Assembly (NCBI GenBank): GCA_041394985.1
Contig: JAWLBI010000001.1
Coordinates: 3,224,001-3,288,000 of the forward strand
Source of the DNA: JAGLON01 sp041394985
GTDB lineage: Bacteria; Zixibacteria; MSB-5A5; GN15; JAAZOE01
Direction of reading: 5' to 3'
DNA length: 64,000 nucleotides
Positions 28,060-39,000 of this stretch are shown here, one piece after another. The notes under the pieces are model-generated. The model worked only from the letters and a program-made list of their open reading frames with translations. It had not been told where the DNA came from and made no database searches. The number at the start of each line of letters is the position of its first letter. Within the stretch, counting starts at the first letter, position 1. The translations under genes and the position numbers were made by a program.

Positions 28060-29424
28060 TCACCCCACATCTATGCCATGATCGAGAATAATCTTACGCA
28101 AATTCGCGCGGTCGACGCCCAGTTTTCGGGCCGCGGCCGAAATGTTGTTTTCTGTTTCCCGGAGCGTTTGAATAATAAGTGCCTTCCGAAATTCTTTCAT
28201 ACGCTCGGTTAACGACATTTGTCCGACCGCTTGATTCGCATCACCCTGCATTTCGAAATATCGCCTGACATCATTGGCCACAATAATATCCGAATCTGTC
28301 GTCACGACCAGTGCCTCAATACTGTTTTGTAAATGTCTCACATTCCCGGGCCACTCATGTGCGATCAATTCATCCAGAGCCCCTTGATCCAGTATCTTGA
28401 CGGGAAGATCTTTGTCGATAGTATATTTATCGATAAAACGATGCGCCAGCATGGGGATATCTTCTTTTCTCTCCCGGAGCGGCGGAAGCTGTATGCGTAC
28501 TGCATTCAATCGATAATACAAATCTTCGCGAAACTCCTTGTCGGTAACCATTTTCTCGAGATTACGATGTGTCGCGCACAGTAAACGGACATCGGTTTTT
28601 ATAATTTCCGGCGATCCGAGCGGATGGAACTCGCCGGTTTCAATAACGCGTAAAACCTTGGCCTGCGTCGTAATATCGAGATCGCCAATCTCATCGAGGA
28701 ATACCGTCCCGCCATCGGCATATGCAAACAGGCCGATACGGTCAGCAATCGCCCCCGTAAACGCCCCTTTCAAATGGCCGAACAGTTCCGATTCCACTAA
28801 ATCCGGGCTTTTGTGATTACAATTAAATATGGCCAAACGACGGTCGAAGCGAGCGCTTCCCGCATGTATTGCCCGTGCCACCAATTCCTTGCCGGTTCCG
28901 GTTTCGCCCAGAATCATGACACGCGCATCCGTTCTGGATACTTGTGCAATCAGGCGGTATACGGCCTGCATTGCGCGGGATTGTCCGATCATATTATAGT
29001 CGCGCTCTGCCTTGACCGTCAGTTCCTGCGATGCAATGCGAGACCGGTATGCCTCGATCGCATTTCTTACGGAGCGCAGTAGTCGGCTGACCGGTCCGGC
29101 CTTTTCGATATAATCAAACGGTGTTTCCGTTGCATCGAGTTCATCTTCATCGTAATCACCGGGATACCCGGTATGAAAAATGACCGGGACAAGAGGGGCC
29201 ACCATACGAATGCTTCGGGCGGCCGTGATGCCATCCATCCCCGGCATTTTAATATCCATAATGACGGTGGCGATATCCGATTGCGACTGGACGACTTCAA
29301 TGGCAGCCTTTCCGGATGAGACGGCGACAATTTCATATTCATCCGCCAAGAGCCCCGCCAGGGCATCTCGCGCAAGTTGATCATCATCTACAATAAGAAG
29401 TTTCGATTTACTCAATATTGCCAT
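28060..29424 (-). CDS. Sigma-54-dependent response regulator (NtrC family)
   Basis: 454 residues. The receiver domain (about 1-125) has the acidic pair in LLIVDDDQ, phospho-Asp in VIMDIKMPG and the conserved Lys in FDYIEKAG. The AAA+ domain (about 150-380) has Walker A GETGTGKE, the sigma-54 contact loop GAFTGA in ELFGHLKGAFTGAIADRIG, and Walker B GGTVFLDEIGDL. A Fis-type helix-turn-helix ends the protein (NNISAAARKLGVDRANLRKI). It activates transcription by sigma-54 polymerase when phosphorylated. It lies 30 bases past the kinase gene 29455-31710, which must be its partner; the neighbouring LamG gene is a possible target, but I found no clear GG-N10-GC promoter. Confidence 0.95.
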   Translation of the reverse strand: MAILSKSKLLIVDDDQLARDALAGLLADEYEIVAVSSGKAAIEVVQSQSDIATVIMDIKMPGMDGITAARSIRMVAPLVPVIFHTGYPGDYDEDELDATETPFDYIEKAGPVSRLLRSVRNAIEAYRSRIASQELTVKAERDYNMIGQSRAMQAVYRLIAQVSRTDARVMILGETGTGKELVARAIHAGSARFDRRLAIFNCNHKSPDLVESELFGHLKGAFTGAIADRIGLFAYADGGTVFLDEIGDLDITTQAKVLRVIETGEFHPLGSPEIIKTDVRLLCATHRNLEKMVTDKEFREDLYYRLNAVRIQLPPLRERKEDIPMLAHRFIDKYTIDKDLPVKILDQGALDELIAHEWPGNVRHLQNSIEALVVTTDSDIIVANDVRRYFEMQGDANQAVGQMSLTERMKEFRKALIIQTLRETENNISAAARKLGVDRANLRKIILDHGIDVG

Positions 29425-29454
29425 TCGTACACGTGCTCCATTTTTCCCTACTTG

Positions 29455-31710
29455 TTATGTCCTTAAATTGATCGAAAATAAGGTCCCCTCACCGGGTGTA
29501 CTCGTCACATGAATGGCGCCGTTATACATTTCGACGATTTTTTTCACGATTGACAGCCCCAGTCCGGTACCGGTTCCGGGTTTGGTCGAGACGAACGTAT
29601 CAAAAATGCGACTTTGCATATGTTCCGGAATTCCAACTCCGTTATCTTCGACTGTAATCATGACCGTTCCATCGGCATCGGAACAATGTAATGCCAATTT
29701 TCCCGCCTTGCCTGATTCCTCAATAGCATCGAGACTGTTCAGGATTAAGTTACTGAAGACCATGTACAAATGATCGCGATGGATCGGCACCTCGACACTA
29801 ATATCACAGGAAATATCAGGCGATGGCGCGACCGTGTCTATACGATATTCATTTTCGGCAAGAACACTCTGTAAGACCGTCTTGACATTACAAATTTCCG
29901 GACGAATATCTGATTCGAGTTTTGTGTATTGAGAAATCAGCGACGTAATTTTAATGGCACGAGCCACAGACCGATTAATCATGGTTGCTTGCTGCGCCGC
30001 CGCTGAATCAGCGGCACACGTTTTTTTCAAAAGAGAAAGCGAAGTTCGAGCAGGAAACAGCGCATTTCTGATTTCGTGAGCGAATCCGCCCGCAATATCT
30101 TTGGCCTGCAAATATTTTTCCTGGGCAATAAGTTTTTCCTGCGCTTCTTCAAGTTCTGTCTTCTGTTGTTCGATTATAGTATTCTTTTTCCTGAACTTGC
30201 GCATGACCGACCAGACAATCAGGATAATAATACTGAGGGGAACTGCAGCGACAAAGAATGCATATATGGGATGTCGCGAAAATACTGTGTACCAAGGCGT
30301 TCGTTGAAATCCAAGCATACGAATCATGTCGGAATTGGACATTACCATCAAATATTCGCTGAACCTCGAATCCTTGAATACAATTGACTCCCCGCTACAT
30401 GCGAATTTCGCCAAAGGCGTAAAGTCTTTGTCCAGCAACCAGTAGCCATAATCACTTGTCTCTACAAACAATTGATTATATCCTCGATTTAAAAAATCGG
30501 CGCAATGCCGAAGAAAAATGTTGCATGAATAACGGATATCCCTGACGATAGTAAAATTATTATCGAAGCACACCAATCTGTTATTGTCAAGTGTCAAACA
30601 GACTTCGTCATTCCCGTCGCTATCGATGTCGGCTCCAACCATACTTTTCGTCCTGGAACCGATCCCCAAGTCCATTGAATCGACCAGGTTTCCATCCCAG
30701 TCATAAACTCGCAGACCGCCGCATTCCTTATTTATCGCGGCATTTTCACTCGCGAATTCCGTATACGTGTATTGATTATAAATCAGGGGAACTGGTTTAT
30801 CTTTGTACTTAGACAGAACAGCTCCCCCACCTGAAAATTTTTCTCCGCATTGCCGGGACCACAGGATTCGGCCATCAGTATCCACACAGATGATATAGGA
30901 ATGACAGTCATCCAATTCTGTGCCCGGGACATGCACTCCATTGCAATTGGAGTAGGAGGAAAAGAGGAATCTGGGAGCCGCGTATATACTGTCTGGTTCG
31001 CGAACAAGAATGGTATCGCTGGCTATTCCGGGGATGTCGCAGTCCCATAAAAGGGAGGCATGGCGCCAATCAAAACAGAGCACCTTTCTCGGACTTCGAT
31101 CATATCCCGCACCGACGTAGACAAATATTTCCGGGTAGCCATCGAGATTGACATCATACTGCCCCATTATACGGCTGGCACCATCCCATTCACCATCATG
31201 ATTTTTATCATCACATTCGATGATAGATCCACGAAATATATCACTGTCATCGAAGCTGACGATATTCAGCCACATACTGTCTCGATATCGATAGGGCAGA
31301 ATCATATCCTTGAGACCGTCATTATTAACATCGGCTATTTTAAATTCATAGAGGTTATCGCAATCGAATATGATTTGCGTGTGCGCCATTTTCGTCATGA
31401 TATCCTTAAAGCACACAATTGACGTTTTTGACACGGCCGCAAGAAAATCGTACTGAAATTCGATAGATTCAAATACGGAATCTCCATCAATATCGACAGG
31501 GATAAGTTTGTGCTTTTTACTCCCTCCTCCCACCATCTGCCTGACCACAAATTTGTAAGGCAGGATTTCATTATCATCGATATTCGGTAATTCAATAATC
31601 GTTTGGGACTTGCCCGGCATTACATGAATACCAATAATTACTATAACGAGAATGATACCGTACAGATAAACCAGAAACGTACCCGGAATATGTTTTTTAT
31701 TGGCAATCAC
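29455..31710 (-). CDS. Sensor histidine kinase with extracytoplasmic FG-GAP-type beta-propeller
   Basis: 751 residues starting at GTG 31710. A first membrane segment (about 10-31), then about 430 exterior residues with repeated Asp-rich calcium-loop phrases: PVDIDGDSVFESIEF, DVNNDGLKDMIL, DVNLDGYPEIFVYVG, DIDSDGNDEVCLTL. These are the hallmarks of FG-GAP/VCBS propeller blades. A second membrane segment (about 484-506) and a coiled coil lead to the kinase core: His in GGFAHEIRNALFPARTS, N-box LILNSLDAIEES, G1 VEDNGVGIPEH, G2 GTGTGLGLSIVKKI. HAMP and PAS domains are absent. The propeller probably binds a polysaccharide or protein ligand. It forms an operon with the NtrC-type regulator downstream. 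Confidence 0.9.
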   Translation of the reverse strand: MIANKKHIPGTFLVYLYGIILVIVIIGIHVMPGKSQTIIELPNIDDNEILPYKFVVRQMVGGGSKKHKLIPVDIDGDSVFESIEFQYDFLAAVSKTSIVCFKDIMTKMAHTQIIFDCDNLYEFKIADVNNDGLKDMILPYRYRDSMWLNIVSFDDSDIFRGSIIECDDKNHDGEWDGASRIMGQYDVNLDGYPEIFVYVGAGYDRSPRKVLCFDWRHASLLWDCDIPGIASDTILVREPDSIYAAPRFLFSSYSNCNGVHVPGTELDDCHSYIICVDTDGRILWSRQCGEKFSGGGAVLSKYKDKPVPLIYNQYTYTEFASENAAINKECGGLRVYDWDGNLVDSMDLGIGSRTKSMVGADIDSDGNDEVCLTLDNNRLVCFDNNFTIVRDIRYSCNIFLRHCADFLNRGYNQLFVETSDYGYWLLDKDFTPLAKFACSGESIVFKDSRFSEYLMVMSNSDMIRMLGFQRTPWYTVFSRHPIYAFFVAAVPLSIIILIVWSVMRKFRKKNTIIEQQKTELEEAQEKLIAQEKYLQAKDIAGGFAHEIRNALFPARTSLSLLKKTCAADSAAAQQATMINRSVARAIKITSLISQYTKLESDIRPEICNVKTVLQSVLAENEYRIDTVAPSPDISCDISVEVPIHRDHLYMVFSNLILNSLDAIEESGKAGKLALHCSDADGTVMITVEDNGVGIPEHMQSRIFDTFVSTKPGTGTGLGLSIVKKIVEMYNGAIHVTSTPGEGTLFSINLRT

Positions 31711-32340
31711 TGATATCCAATGTATATATGTAAGAAACGCGCACGAGCAATATGTTTGGGCATATCATAACAAAAACGGTATCGGTTTTCCACACATTTC
31801 CTATTCCTTCAATACTTTTTCCCTATTCCGAGTCAGTCATGTATGCCGAAACGGCCCAACATAGACATATAATCCCGATTATGAAGGTTGCGATACGGCA
31901 AAATTACGGAATCCCTTCGACGAAACTCGTCAAGTAATCTGTTCTCAATGCATTTCACATCTTTCTGCCAATTGGCGAGTCACTAATAGTAGGACAAGTA
32001 TTGAGAATTGCGGGATTTGTCGCTCACCTGCGATAAGTCAAAAGTGTAGAATTGTAAAACCGGAACTCGGAGTATCTTGAGATTCTCACAGTATCTGGCA
32101 GATTCTATTATATTAAGGATTAGTCTACTCAATTATTTTTTTTTGGCGAAATGTAATAAGCGGGCAGCATGGGATACAAATAGAACTGTGATTCCCGGGT
32201 TCTAAATATCTGGATATCAATTACAACACAAGCAGATATTCGGCAGGCGAAGCCGCGGCGAACAGGACTTGTCTCATGATTTCAGAAGATTATTGGGTCA
32301 CGCGACAGCCGAAAACCATATGATATATGGCGGAGAGGCT

Positions 32341-32495
32341 GGGATTCGCCGCGGGCCATTTCAGCTAACTTCTTGTAACACTGCGAAATAGCTGTATTTT
32401 GTTGCTATTTATTGCGTTAAGTTCAGTTGAGTTGGATCAAGTTGCGTCGAGTTGAGTTTAGTTGCGTAAAGTTCGTTGTTAGAAAATTGTTAGAA
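32341..32495 (+). repeat. 155-bp direct repeat, copy A
   Basis: Matches 40266-40420 over exactly 155 bases without gaps; by hand count about 20 positions differ (about 87 percent identity). The left half holds CCATTTC and GAAATAG as an imperfect inverted repeat; the right half is a run of loosely repeated AGTTNAGTT units about every 10 bases, ending GTAAAGTTCGTTGTTAGAA. Together with copy B it brackets the TonB/YfiR/kinase operon in direct orientation. Similarity continues weakly to the left (TTATTGG..CACGCGA against TTATTGGACAACGCGA). Confidence 0.85.
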
Positions 32496-32775
32496 TGATA
32501 TAGGATTTTTGCGATGATTAATCGATTTCAAATTTCTTAATATTGATATTTGCCGGTTCAATTTGCCATAGATTACATTCTAGCTGCAGACTAAATTACT
32601 CATTCCATATCCTGAATTAAATGTTTGGTTTCAAGGATTTCTGTCAATCTCCGGGTATGACAGAGCGAGAATCTTGCGTTACAACTTATAAGATTCTGAT
32701 TCCCAATCGACTGAACAAGATCGCATAGTTAAAATACGCTTATATACTTGACACAATTATTGCACCAAATGGCTA

Positions 32776-32784
32776 TGATATAAT
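32776..32784 (+). promoter_or_regulatory. Candidate extended -10 promoter for the TonB operon
   Basis: TG at 32776-32777, one base, then a perfect TATAAT at 32779-32784. The only TTGACA nearby (32748-32753) is too far away (25 bases) for a normal spacer. If used, the leader to the TonB gene is about 285 bases, long enough for an RNA regulator, though I could not recognise one. Confidence 0.35.
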
Positions 32785-33077
32785 ATGACTGCTCATTAAA
32801 TATTACTGTATTAAGGACGCAGGGAATCGAGTTTCAAGTGGATAAAATTATTATTGACCTGAAAGTATTGAATACTTACATTTATTGTAGGCTATTGGAT
32901 CATGATGAGAATACTTAATTCACATTAGGGCATACGGGGACTGTTCAGTAATCTGATGTTAAGAAAATCTTATTCAATACGTCTAAAATAATTTTGCCCT
33001 GCAATAATTAAATAGAATTATTCGAATTTACGCTGCCGTGCAATGGGGTGCTAGGTATATAGATTGGGGAGCATTTA

Positions 33078-35453
33078 ATGAAAGTTTCTTTGTATAAATG
33101 TAGATTACACACAATAATGCGAATATACATAATTCAATCTTTCTTAAGCGTGATGACGGTATTAGCTTCTTCTGATTTAACAGACCAGAAACATATTCAG
33201 GACAAAAATATCGCCGATATGGATATTGACGAACTAGTGCAGGTGCGGATATCACCTTTCGATGTGTCTGCATATCTTGATAAGGGGTATCAGGCATCAA
33301 ACTCAGTTTCAGGATCCCGTTTTGATTGCCCAATTCGTGATTTGCCGTTTGCTATTCAGGCATTCACAGAATCATTTATTAAAGACCAGAAGCCTGGCAA
33401 TATATTTGATATTGCCCGATATTCACCGGGTGTCACATACCGCAGTAATGATTTTAACGAAGGTAATGCGAATCTGGCTATTCGTGGATTTGCCATCAGT
33501 TCTACCCGAGGAAATACTCAGATTTTGCGTGACGGATTGCAGGGTCCCTCAATATTCGACTTCACAAATATCTCCCGTGTGGAGATTGTGAAGGGCCCCG
33601 CTTCATTCTTATATGGTCAGGTGGCCCCGGGCGGTATTGTTAACATCATAACGAAGAGCCCGTTATCGGAGAATCAGGCCAGTGCAACTATTAAGTATGG
33701 ATCATATAATGAATATCGCTTTGACATTGATGTAACGGGGCCAGCAACACAAAACCTGTTTTACCGTCTCGCCGCCTCATACGATGAAGACATACACTAT
33801 TGGGATCCCTATGACGCATATTCAAGAAATGTTTCCCCATCCCTATTATGGCAACCGGATAAGAGAATTAGTATCTCTTTAAAATTCGAGCACTTTTATA
33901 AAATGGAATCACCGCAAGTAATGCAAAAACCGGGCTATAGCCGTCAATCGGGAGTCGTACCGACCACAGATGATCCCAATCTTGCCGGTGTCGATGTCCC
34001 GGGTCTGCCTGATAACTGGAATAGTATGTCTTATGTCGACTTTCGAAGGAGTGAAACAAACAACCTTAGCACCTGGATTGACATCAAGGCCAATTCTCAT
34101 TGGAATATGCGTATCGCGTATTCGCATATTGCGTATATAATCGATGCCCTTTTTTCTGGCAATTTCGGTATGGCTAATAATATGACATTTCTTCAGGGGC
34201 GGCGATTTCGTGGCCAAACGTATAGAAATCGAGGAGACACTTACGATATTCAAGCTGTTGGCAGATACAATTTCGAGCGCATGAGCCTGCGACTACTATT
34301 TGGAGCACAATATATTGACCGCACATTTCATGGAAATGCTGCCCAGGCCCCCAATGATTCGACGCTCGGTTCTGATCCGACTGAATCGCCACTTCCACTT
34401 TGGGACTTGAGGAACCCGTCCACATGGAATAGGAATGTTACTATCCCACAAAATACGTTGACAGAATTTGCCTGGGATCAAACAACTGACTATATAGACA
34501 AGTCCTATTATGGCGGCGCCACTTTTGGCTTTTTCAAAGACCGCTTGGTTATTCTTGCCGGCGTAAGACAGACCGAGACGGAAAACCGGTTCACAGATCA
34601 TTTGAATAACTTTTTGGGCCAGAAATTGACTGCGGATGCAGCAACTCCGCAATTCGGCGTATTGTATAAACCTATGTCTGGCATATCTATTTACTCATCG
34701 TATGCCAAGTCATTCGTTCCGGGCTCACAAATACTTGTCGGTGCCGATGGTACGACCGCGCCTGCAATTCCAATGAAAGGCAAAGGTTATGACATTGGCG
34801 TAAAAGTTGATTTCCTTGATCAACGCATTTCAAGTACATTCACTGTTTTTGATATTCGCAATCAAAATATCATAAACGATCTCGCACATACAGATACTAT
34901 GGGGGCAGTAGTGATATACAATGTTCAGAGTGGTGAACAACGATCTCGCGGCTTTGAATGGGACATTACATTATCCCCTTCAAGAGATTGGCAATTTTAC
35001 CTGTCGTATAGCTACATGGATACTAAGATAGTTGAGTTTAGCGACTTTGACGATTCCATTCTCGCCCTAGATCCATATAGTCTCGATGATGCTGGACAGC
35101 AGAATTACAAAAATGTATATCTACTCCATGGCGCACCTCTACAAATGAGTGCACCTCATATCGCGCATGTATGGACACGCTACAATATTATGACCGGAAA
35201 ACTCATTGGCCTTTATGTTGCGGGCGGTATTGATTTTGTGGCGGACCAAACTCTTTTGCCAGACAGTCCAGAACATTCTCGCCAAACATATACACTTGTA
35301 AATGCAACAATCGGCTACAGTTGGACTTGGTTGAGGCGTCAAGTGACACTTGATGTTACAGCGAAGAATATCACAGATGCGTACTATCGCCCTTCGCAAA
35401 GTTCAAGGTGCCGTCCACGGGAGTTTCTCTTAACTATGATGATTGGATTATGA
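33078..35453 (+). CDS. TonB-dependent outer-membrane receptor (siderophore-receptor type)
   Basis: 791 residues. After an N-terminal export signal (hydrophobic about 12-32) there is a short segment with a possible TonB box (ELVQVRIS). The plug domain (about 85-205) has LPFAIQAFTESFIKDQ, NLAIRGFAISS, RVEIVKGPASFLYGQVAPGG and IVNIITKSPLS, which are classic siderophore-receptor motifs. A 22-strand-type barrel follows. The end (REFLLTMMIGL) lacks the usual terminal aromatic residue. GGGGAG precedes ATG 33078. Its stop overlaps the YfiR start by 4 bases (ATGA). The pairing with YfiR and a sensor kinase suggests it may serve in signalling or in import of a signal molecule as well as iron uptake. 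Confidence 0.9.
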   Translation: MKVSLYKCRLHTIMRIYIIQSFLSVMTVLASSDLTDQKHIQDKNIADMDIDELVQVRISPFDVSAYLDKGYQASNSVSGSRFDCPIRDLPFAIQAFTESFIKDQKPGNIFDIARYSPGVTYRSNDFNEGNANLAIRGFAISSTRGNTQILRDGLQGPSIFDFTNISRVEIVKGPASFLYGQVAPGGIVNIITKSPLSENQASATIKYGSYNEYRFDIDVTGPATQNLFYRLAASYDEDIHYWDPYDAYSRNVSPSLLWQPDKRISISLKFEHFYKMESPQVMQKPGYSRQSGVVPTTDDPNLAGVDVPGLPDNWNSMSYVDFRRSETNNLSTWIDIKANSHWNMRIAYSHIAYIIDALFSGNFGMANNMTFLQGRRFRGQTYRNRGDTYDIQAVGRYNFERMSLRLLFGAQYIDRTFHGNAAQAPNDSTLGSDPTESPLPLWDLRNPSTWNRNVTIPQNTLTEFAWDQTTDYIDKSYYGGATFGFFKDRLVILAGVRQTETENRFTDHLNNFLGQKLTADAATPQFGVLYKPMSGISIYSSYAKSFVPGSQILVGADGTTAPAIPMKGKGYDIGVKVDFLDQRISSTFTVFDIRNQNIINDLAHTDTMGAVVIYNVQSGEQRSRGFEWDITLSPSRDWQFYLSYSYMDTKIVEFSDFDDSILALDPYSLDDAGQQNYKNVYLLHGAPLQMSAPHIAHVWTRYNIMTGKLIGLYVAGGIDFVADQTLLPDSPEHSRQTYTLVNATIGYSWTWLRRQVTLDVTAKNITDAYYRPSQSSRCRPREFLLTMMIGL

Positions 35454-36082
35454 ACTCATTATCTTCCATAGACAGAATTGGGAGACTCACAATCTTGGAA
35501 AATATCCGCAAGATTTCAAAACGTCGAACAGTCTTGTTGATTGCCATACTATCAATATTACTCCCGAGTGTCGGATCTGGCAATAAACAGGAAGCAGTAG
35601 ACCTGTACAAAGTAGAAGCCGCCTTTCTTCGCAACTTTGCCAGATATGTTGCCTGGCCAGAAGGCACTTTTGCGGATGACACTACAGCATGGAGTATTGG
35701 CATTTTGGGCGAAGACCCATTTGGAAATATTCTGGAAAACACTTTGGAAGATAGACAGGAACAGGGACGTTATTTCAAGGTCTATCGGTCGGATTCATTA
35801 AAGGATCTTCCTCCATGCCAAATTGTGTACATTGCCTATTCTGATTCACAAAAATGCTCTGTGGTTCTAGCGGAGTTAAAGGAATTGGCGATATTAACCG
35901 TCAGCGAAATGCCAGACTTCTTGGAGGAGGGGGGTATTATTCAACTTCAAATTGCGGATCGGGTAAAAATGAATATTAATCTTGATCAGGCCCGCTCTGT
36001 TTCATTGAAGATTCAAACGAAAATGCTGGAAGTAGCCCATAAAGTCATTGATGGCGGGGCTATTAATAAACGGAGGAGATAG
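35450..36082 (+). CDS. YfiR-family (DUF4154) periplasmic regulator
   Basis: About 210 residues. ATG 35450 overlaps the receptor stop (ATGA); the longer frame to 35408 adds receptor coding sequence. A signal/anchor segment (RTVLLIAILSILLPSVG) is followed by the family hallmarks: YKVEAAFLRNFARYVAWPEG, WSIGILGEDPFGN, IVYIAYSDS, LAILTVSEMPDFLEEGGIIQ and the near-terminal MNINLDQAR. In Pseudomonas, YfiR is a periplasmic repressor of the diguanylate cyclase YfiN. Here the next gene, starting directly after the stop, encodes a kinase whose sensor domain is YfiN-like, so YfiR probably restrains that kinase. Confidence 0.9.
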   Translation: MNSLSSIDRIGRLTILENIRKISKRRTVLLIAILSILLPSVGSGNKQEAVDLYKVEAAFLRNFARYVAWPEGTFADDTTAWSIGILGEDPFGNILENTLEDRQEQGRYFKVYRSDSLKDLPPCQIVYIAYSDSQKCSVVLAELKELAILTVSEMPDFLEEGGIIQLQIADRVKMNINLDQARSVSLKIQTKMLEVAHKVIDGGAINKRRR

Positions 36083-39000
36083 ATGATTCGTCGCCTGAGC
36101 CTTCGTAATAGACTATCCATAACGCTGGCGGGAGCCGCATTACTAGCCTATGTTCTGGCAAGTACGGCCATTCTCATCTATCAACAACAATCTCTGGAGG
36201 ACCGGGCCAAAAAGATTATGGAGCCCTATGCTCAGATGGTATTCGTCGGAGCGGAAGCGGCCATTGCATTCCAAGATTCAGAGCGCGCGTTGGAAATACT
36301 AAAGACTCTGCAAGCGAATCCTCAAATCTTAGAAGCAGAAATATTCCTCAATGACGGTCAAATACTCGCCAATTTACAAGAACCGAACATCTCACCGCCT
36401 GTATCCAAGCCGATCAAAGCCAATGGAGTTTATTTATCCGATGAAACCGTTGAGCTCATACAGAGTCTTCCAGAAAATGCCCACCTGCGAATTGTGATGA
36501 GCCTCGGTGAACTGAATAGGGAAACAGAAAACATCCTACTAATGCTATCGGTCGCCTTATTTATTCTATTGGTAATCCTATATATTGGGTTGTTGGTACT
36601 ATTGCAACGAGTAATAGTTCAACCCGTATCTGCATTGGCCGAAGTAGTTAACTCTGTGAGAATTCAACAAAATTATCGACAGCATGTGCCTGCATCGGGA
36701 ACCGATGAAGTTTCTGTTTTAGGGCATGGCTTCAATGCAATGATGGAAGTCATCCAAAAACGCGATAATGAGTTGCACCAACTTAACCGCTTCCAGCAAG
36801 CGATCTTGGACAATGCGGCCCATTGTATCGTATCTGTAACTCCAGATGGCGTTATTAGTAGCTTCAATCCTGCTGCTGAACGCCTTTTGGGGTATGAGGC
36901 GAAAGAAGTTATTGGTAAGAAAACTCCTGACATATGGCATGTATCCGATGAAATAACATTGTATGCGAAAAGATTATCAGAGGAAATAGAGGAGGAGATA
37001 TCCTCTAGTATGGATGTGTTTCTTGTCCGTCCCCGACACAATCTGCCAGAGGAGAATGAATGGACGTATATTCGCAAAGATGGCTCGCATGTACCTGTGT
37101 TTTTATCCATTTCACCTCTCCGCGACGAAAAGAATAAAATCACCGGTTTCGTTGGGTTGTCTTATGACCTTTCTGAACGCAAGAGGGCGGAAGAAGAACA
37201 ACGCATTGCATTTGAGCGGCTAAAAACAAGTGAATCTCGGCTGGCCGATGCGCAACGAATAGCCAAACTAGGAAATTGGGAATGGGATATTCAAAAGGAT
37301 CTATTGTGGTGGTCAAATGAAACATATCGCATCTTTGGGAAGGAGCCAGGCAGTTTCGATGTGACTTTTGAGTCATTTATTCAGGCCATTCATCCAGACG
37401 ATCAGAAGGGTGTCGAAACCTCTATAAAAGATGCATTGAATGATGATTCAAGTGGTTGGCAAATAGACTATCGTATCCGACTATTGGACAATTCAATTCG
37501 ATATGTGCACGAAGAAGCAGAAACGATTTTTGATCAAGAATCACGGCCTATAAAACGATATGGTACTATCCAGGATGTCACAGAACTCAAAATTGCCGAA
37601 GAGGCGCTCAAGGAAAAACATCGCCAACTTCTTGAAGCCCAACGCATTGCCCATATTGGTAATTGGTGGCACGATCTTTTGACTGGCGAAATGTATTGGT
37701 CGGATGAATTTTTTAGAATACTCGGTATTGAGAAGCAAACGCCGACCGCCGAAATGGCTATCCCCTATATTCATCCTGATGATCTACCATCATTATATCA
37801 GGCAATGGAGGAATCCGCGCATGGCAAAAGGGAGCAAGAACATGATTTTAGAATTATTAGGCCTGACGGCCAAATTCGCTGGATTCACAATCGATGGGTA
37901 AGTCAATTTGATAAAAAGGGAAAGGAACTTAAGCAAATAGGAACTCATCAAGATATAACAGAGCGTAAATTAATAGAGGAGGCACTACGAGAATCCGAGG
38001 ATAAATACTCCAAAGCGTTTCATTCGAGTCCATTGGTTTTGTCCTTAACTGATATCGAGGATGGGCGTATCCTGGAGATAAATGATAGCTATACACGCAT
38101 TCTTGGATTCAGCAGAGAAGATGCCATAGGGCATACAACATTAGAGTTGGGTATTTGGTGTACATTGAAGGATAGAGAAATATATGTCAATACTCTTCAG
38201 AAAAATGGATGCGTACGCAATCTGCAGGTTAATATTCGCAATAAAGACGGCCAGAAAATGACTATAGTGACATCGGCTGAATCAATTGTCATTAATAAGA
38301 AACGCTGCATGCTGGTCACTTTCTATGATATCACCGAGCGAATTCGGGCGGAGGAGGATCTTAAGATCGCTAAGGAAAATTGGGAACTTACTTTTAATGC
38401 CGTAGATGATCTGATATTTATACAGGATATCAATGGACACATATTACAGGCCAATAAAGCGATGCTCGATCGACTCGGCCTCAATGCCGAGCAGGTTAGG
38501 GGTATCCCCTGTCACCAGTTAATGCATGACAACCAGCATATACCGAAATTTTGTCCCCGTATAACAGATCCCTCAATACAGTCAAAGCGCACTTTCGAAA
38601 TTAAGGAAGAAATCCTTGGTGGGCAATATTCAGTAAGCGTGTCTCCTATTATTAAATCGGATGGCGGCATAATTGGTTGGGTTCATGTTGCGCGAGATAT
38701 TACCGAAGTAACAAGGCTACAAGAACTTGAATCGCGCGCCGAACGTCTTCATACTGCCGGACGAATTGCTGGGCAAGTGGCTCATGATCTCAATAATTTG
38801 TTAATGCCTATAACCGCATATCCCGACATCATTCGCGATCTTTTGGCGCCCGACGACCCCTCTCTGGAATTCCTGACCATTATTGAGGAAGCAGGAGATA
38901 GAATTTCTGAAATTAATCAACAATTACTGACTCTTAGTCGCAGGGGACACTATAATCAGGATGTTCTGAATCTTAATCGCGTTGTAGAACAAGTCCTTAG

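Larger units (their letters stand above)
31711..33077. other. Long intergenic region before the TonB operon
   Basis: About 1.37 kb without a supported gene. It holds direct repeat copy A (32341-32495) and a candidate extended -10 promoter near 32779. The remainder is A/T-rich and shows short open frames only (for example 31752-31937) without ribosome sites. Confidence 0.6.

Noticed and set aside
33028..33333. 101-codon minus-strand frame
   Set aside because: Antisense to the TonB receptor start, with no ribosome site or recognisable content.
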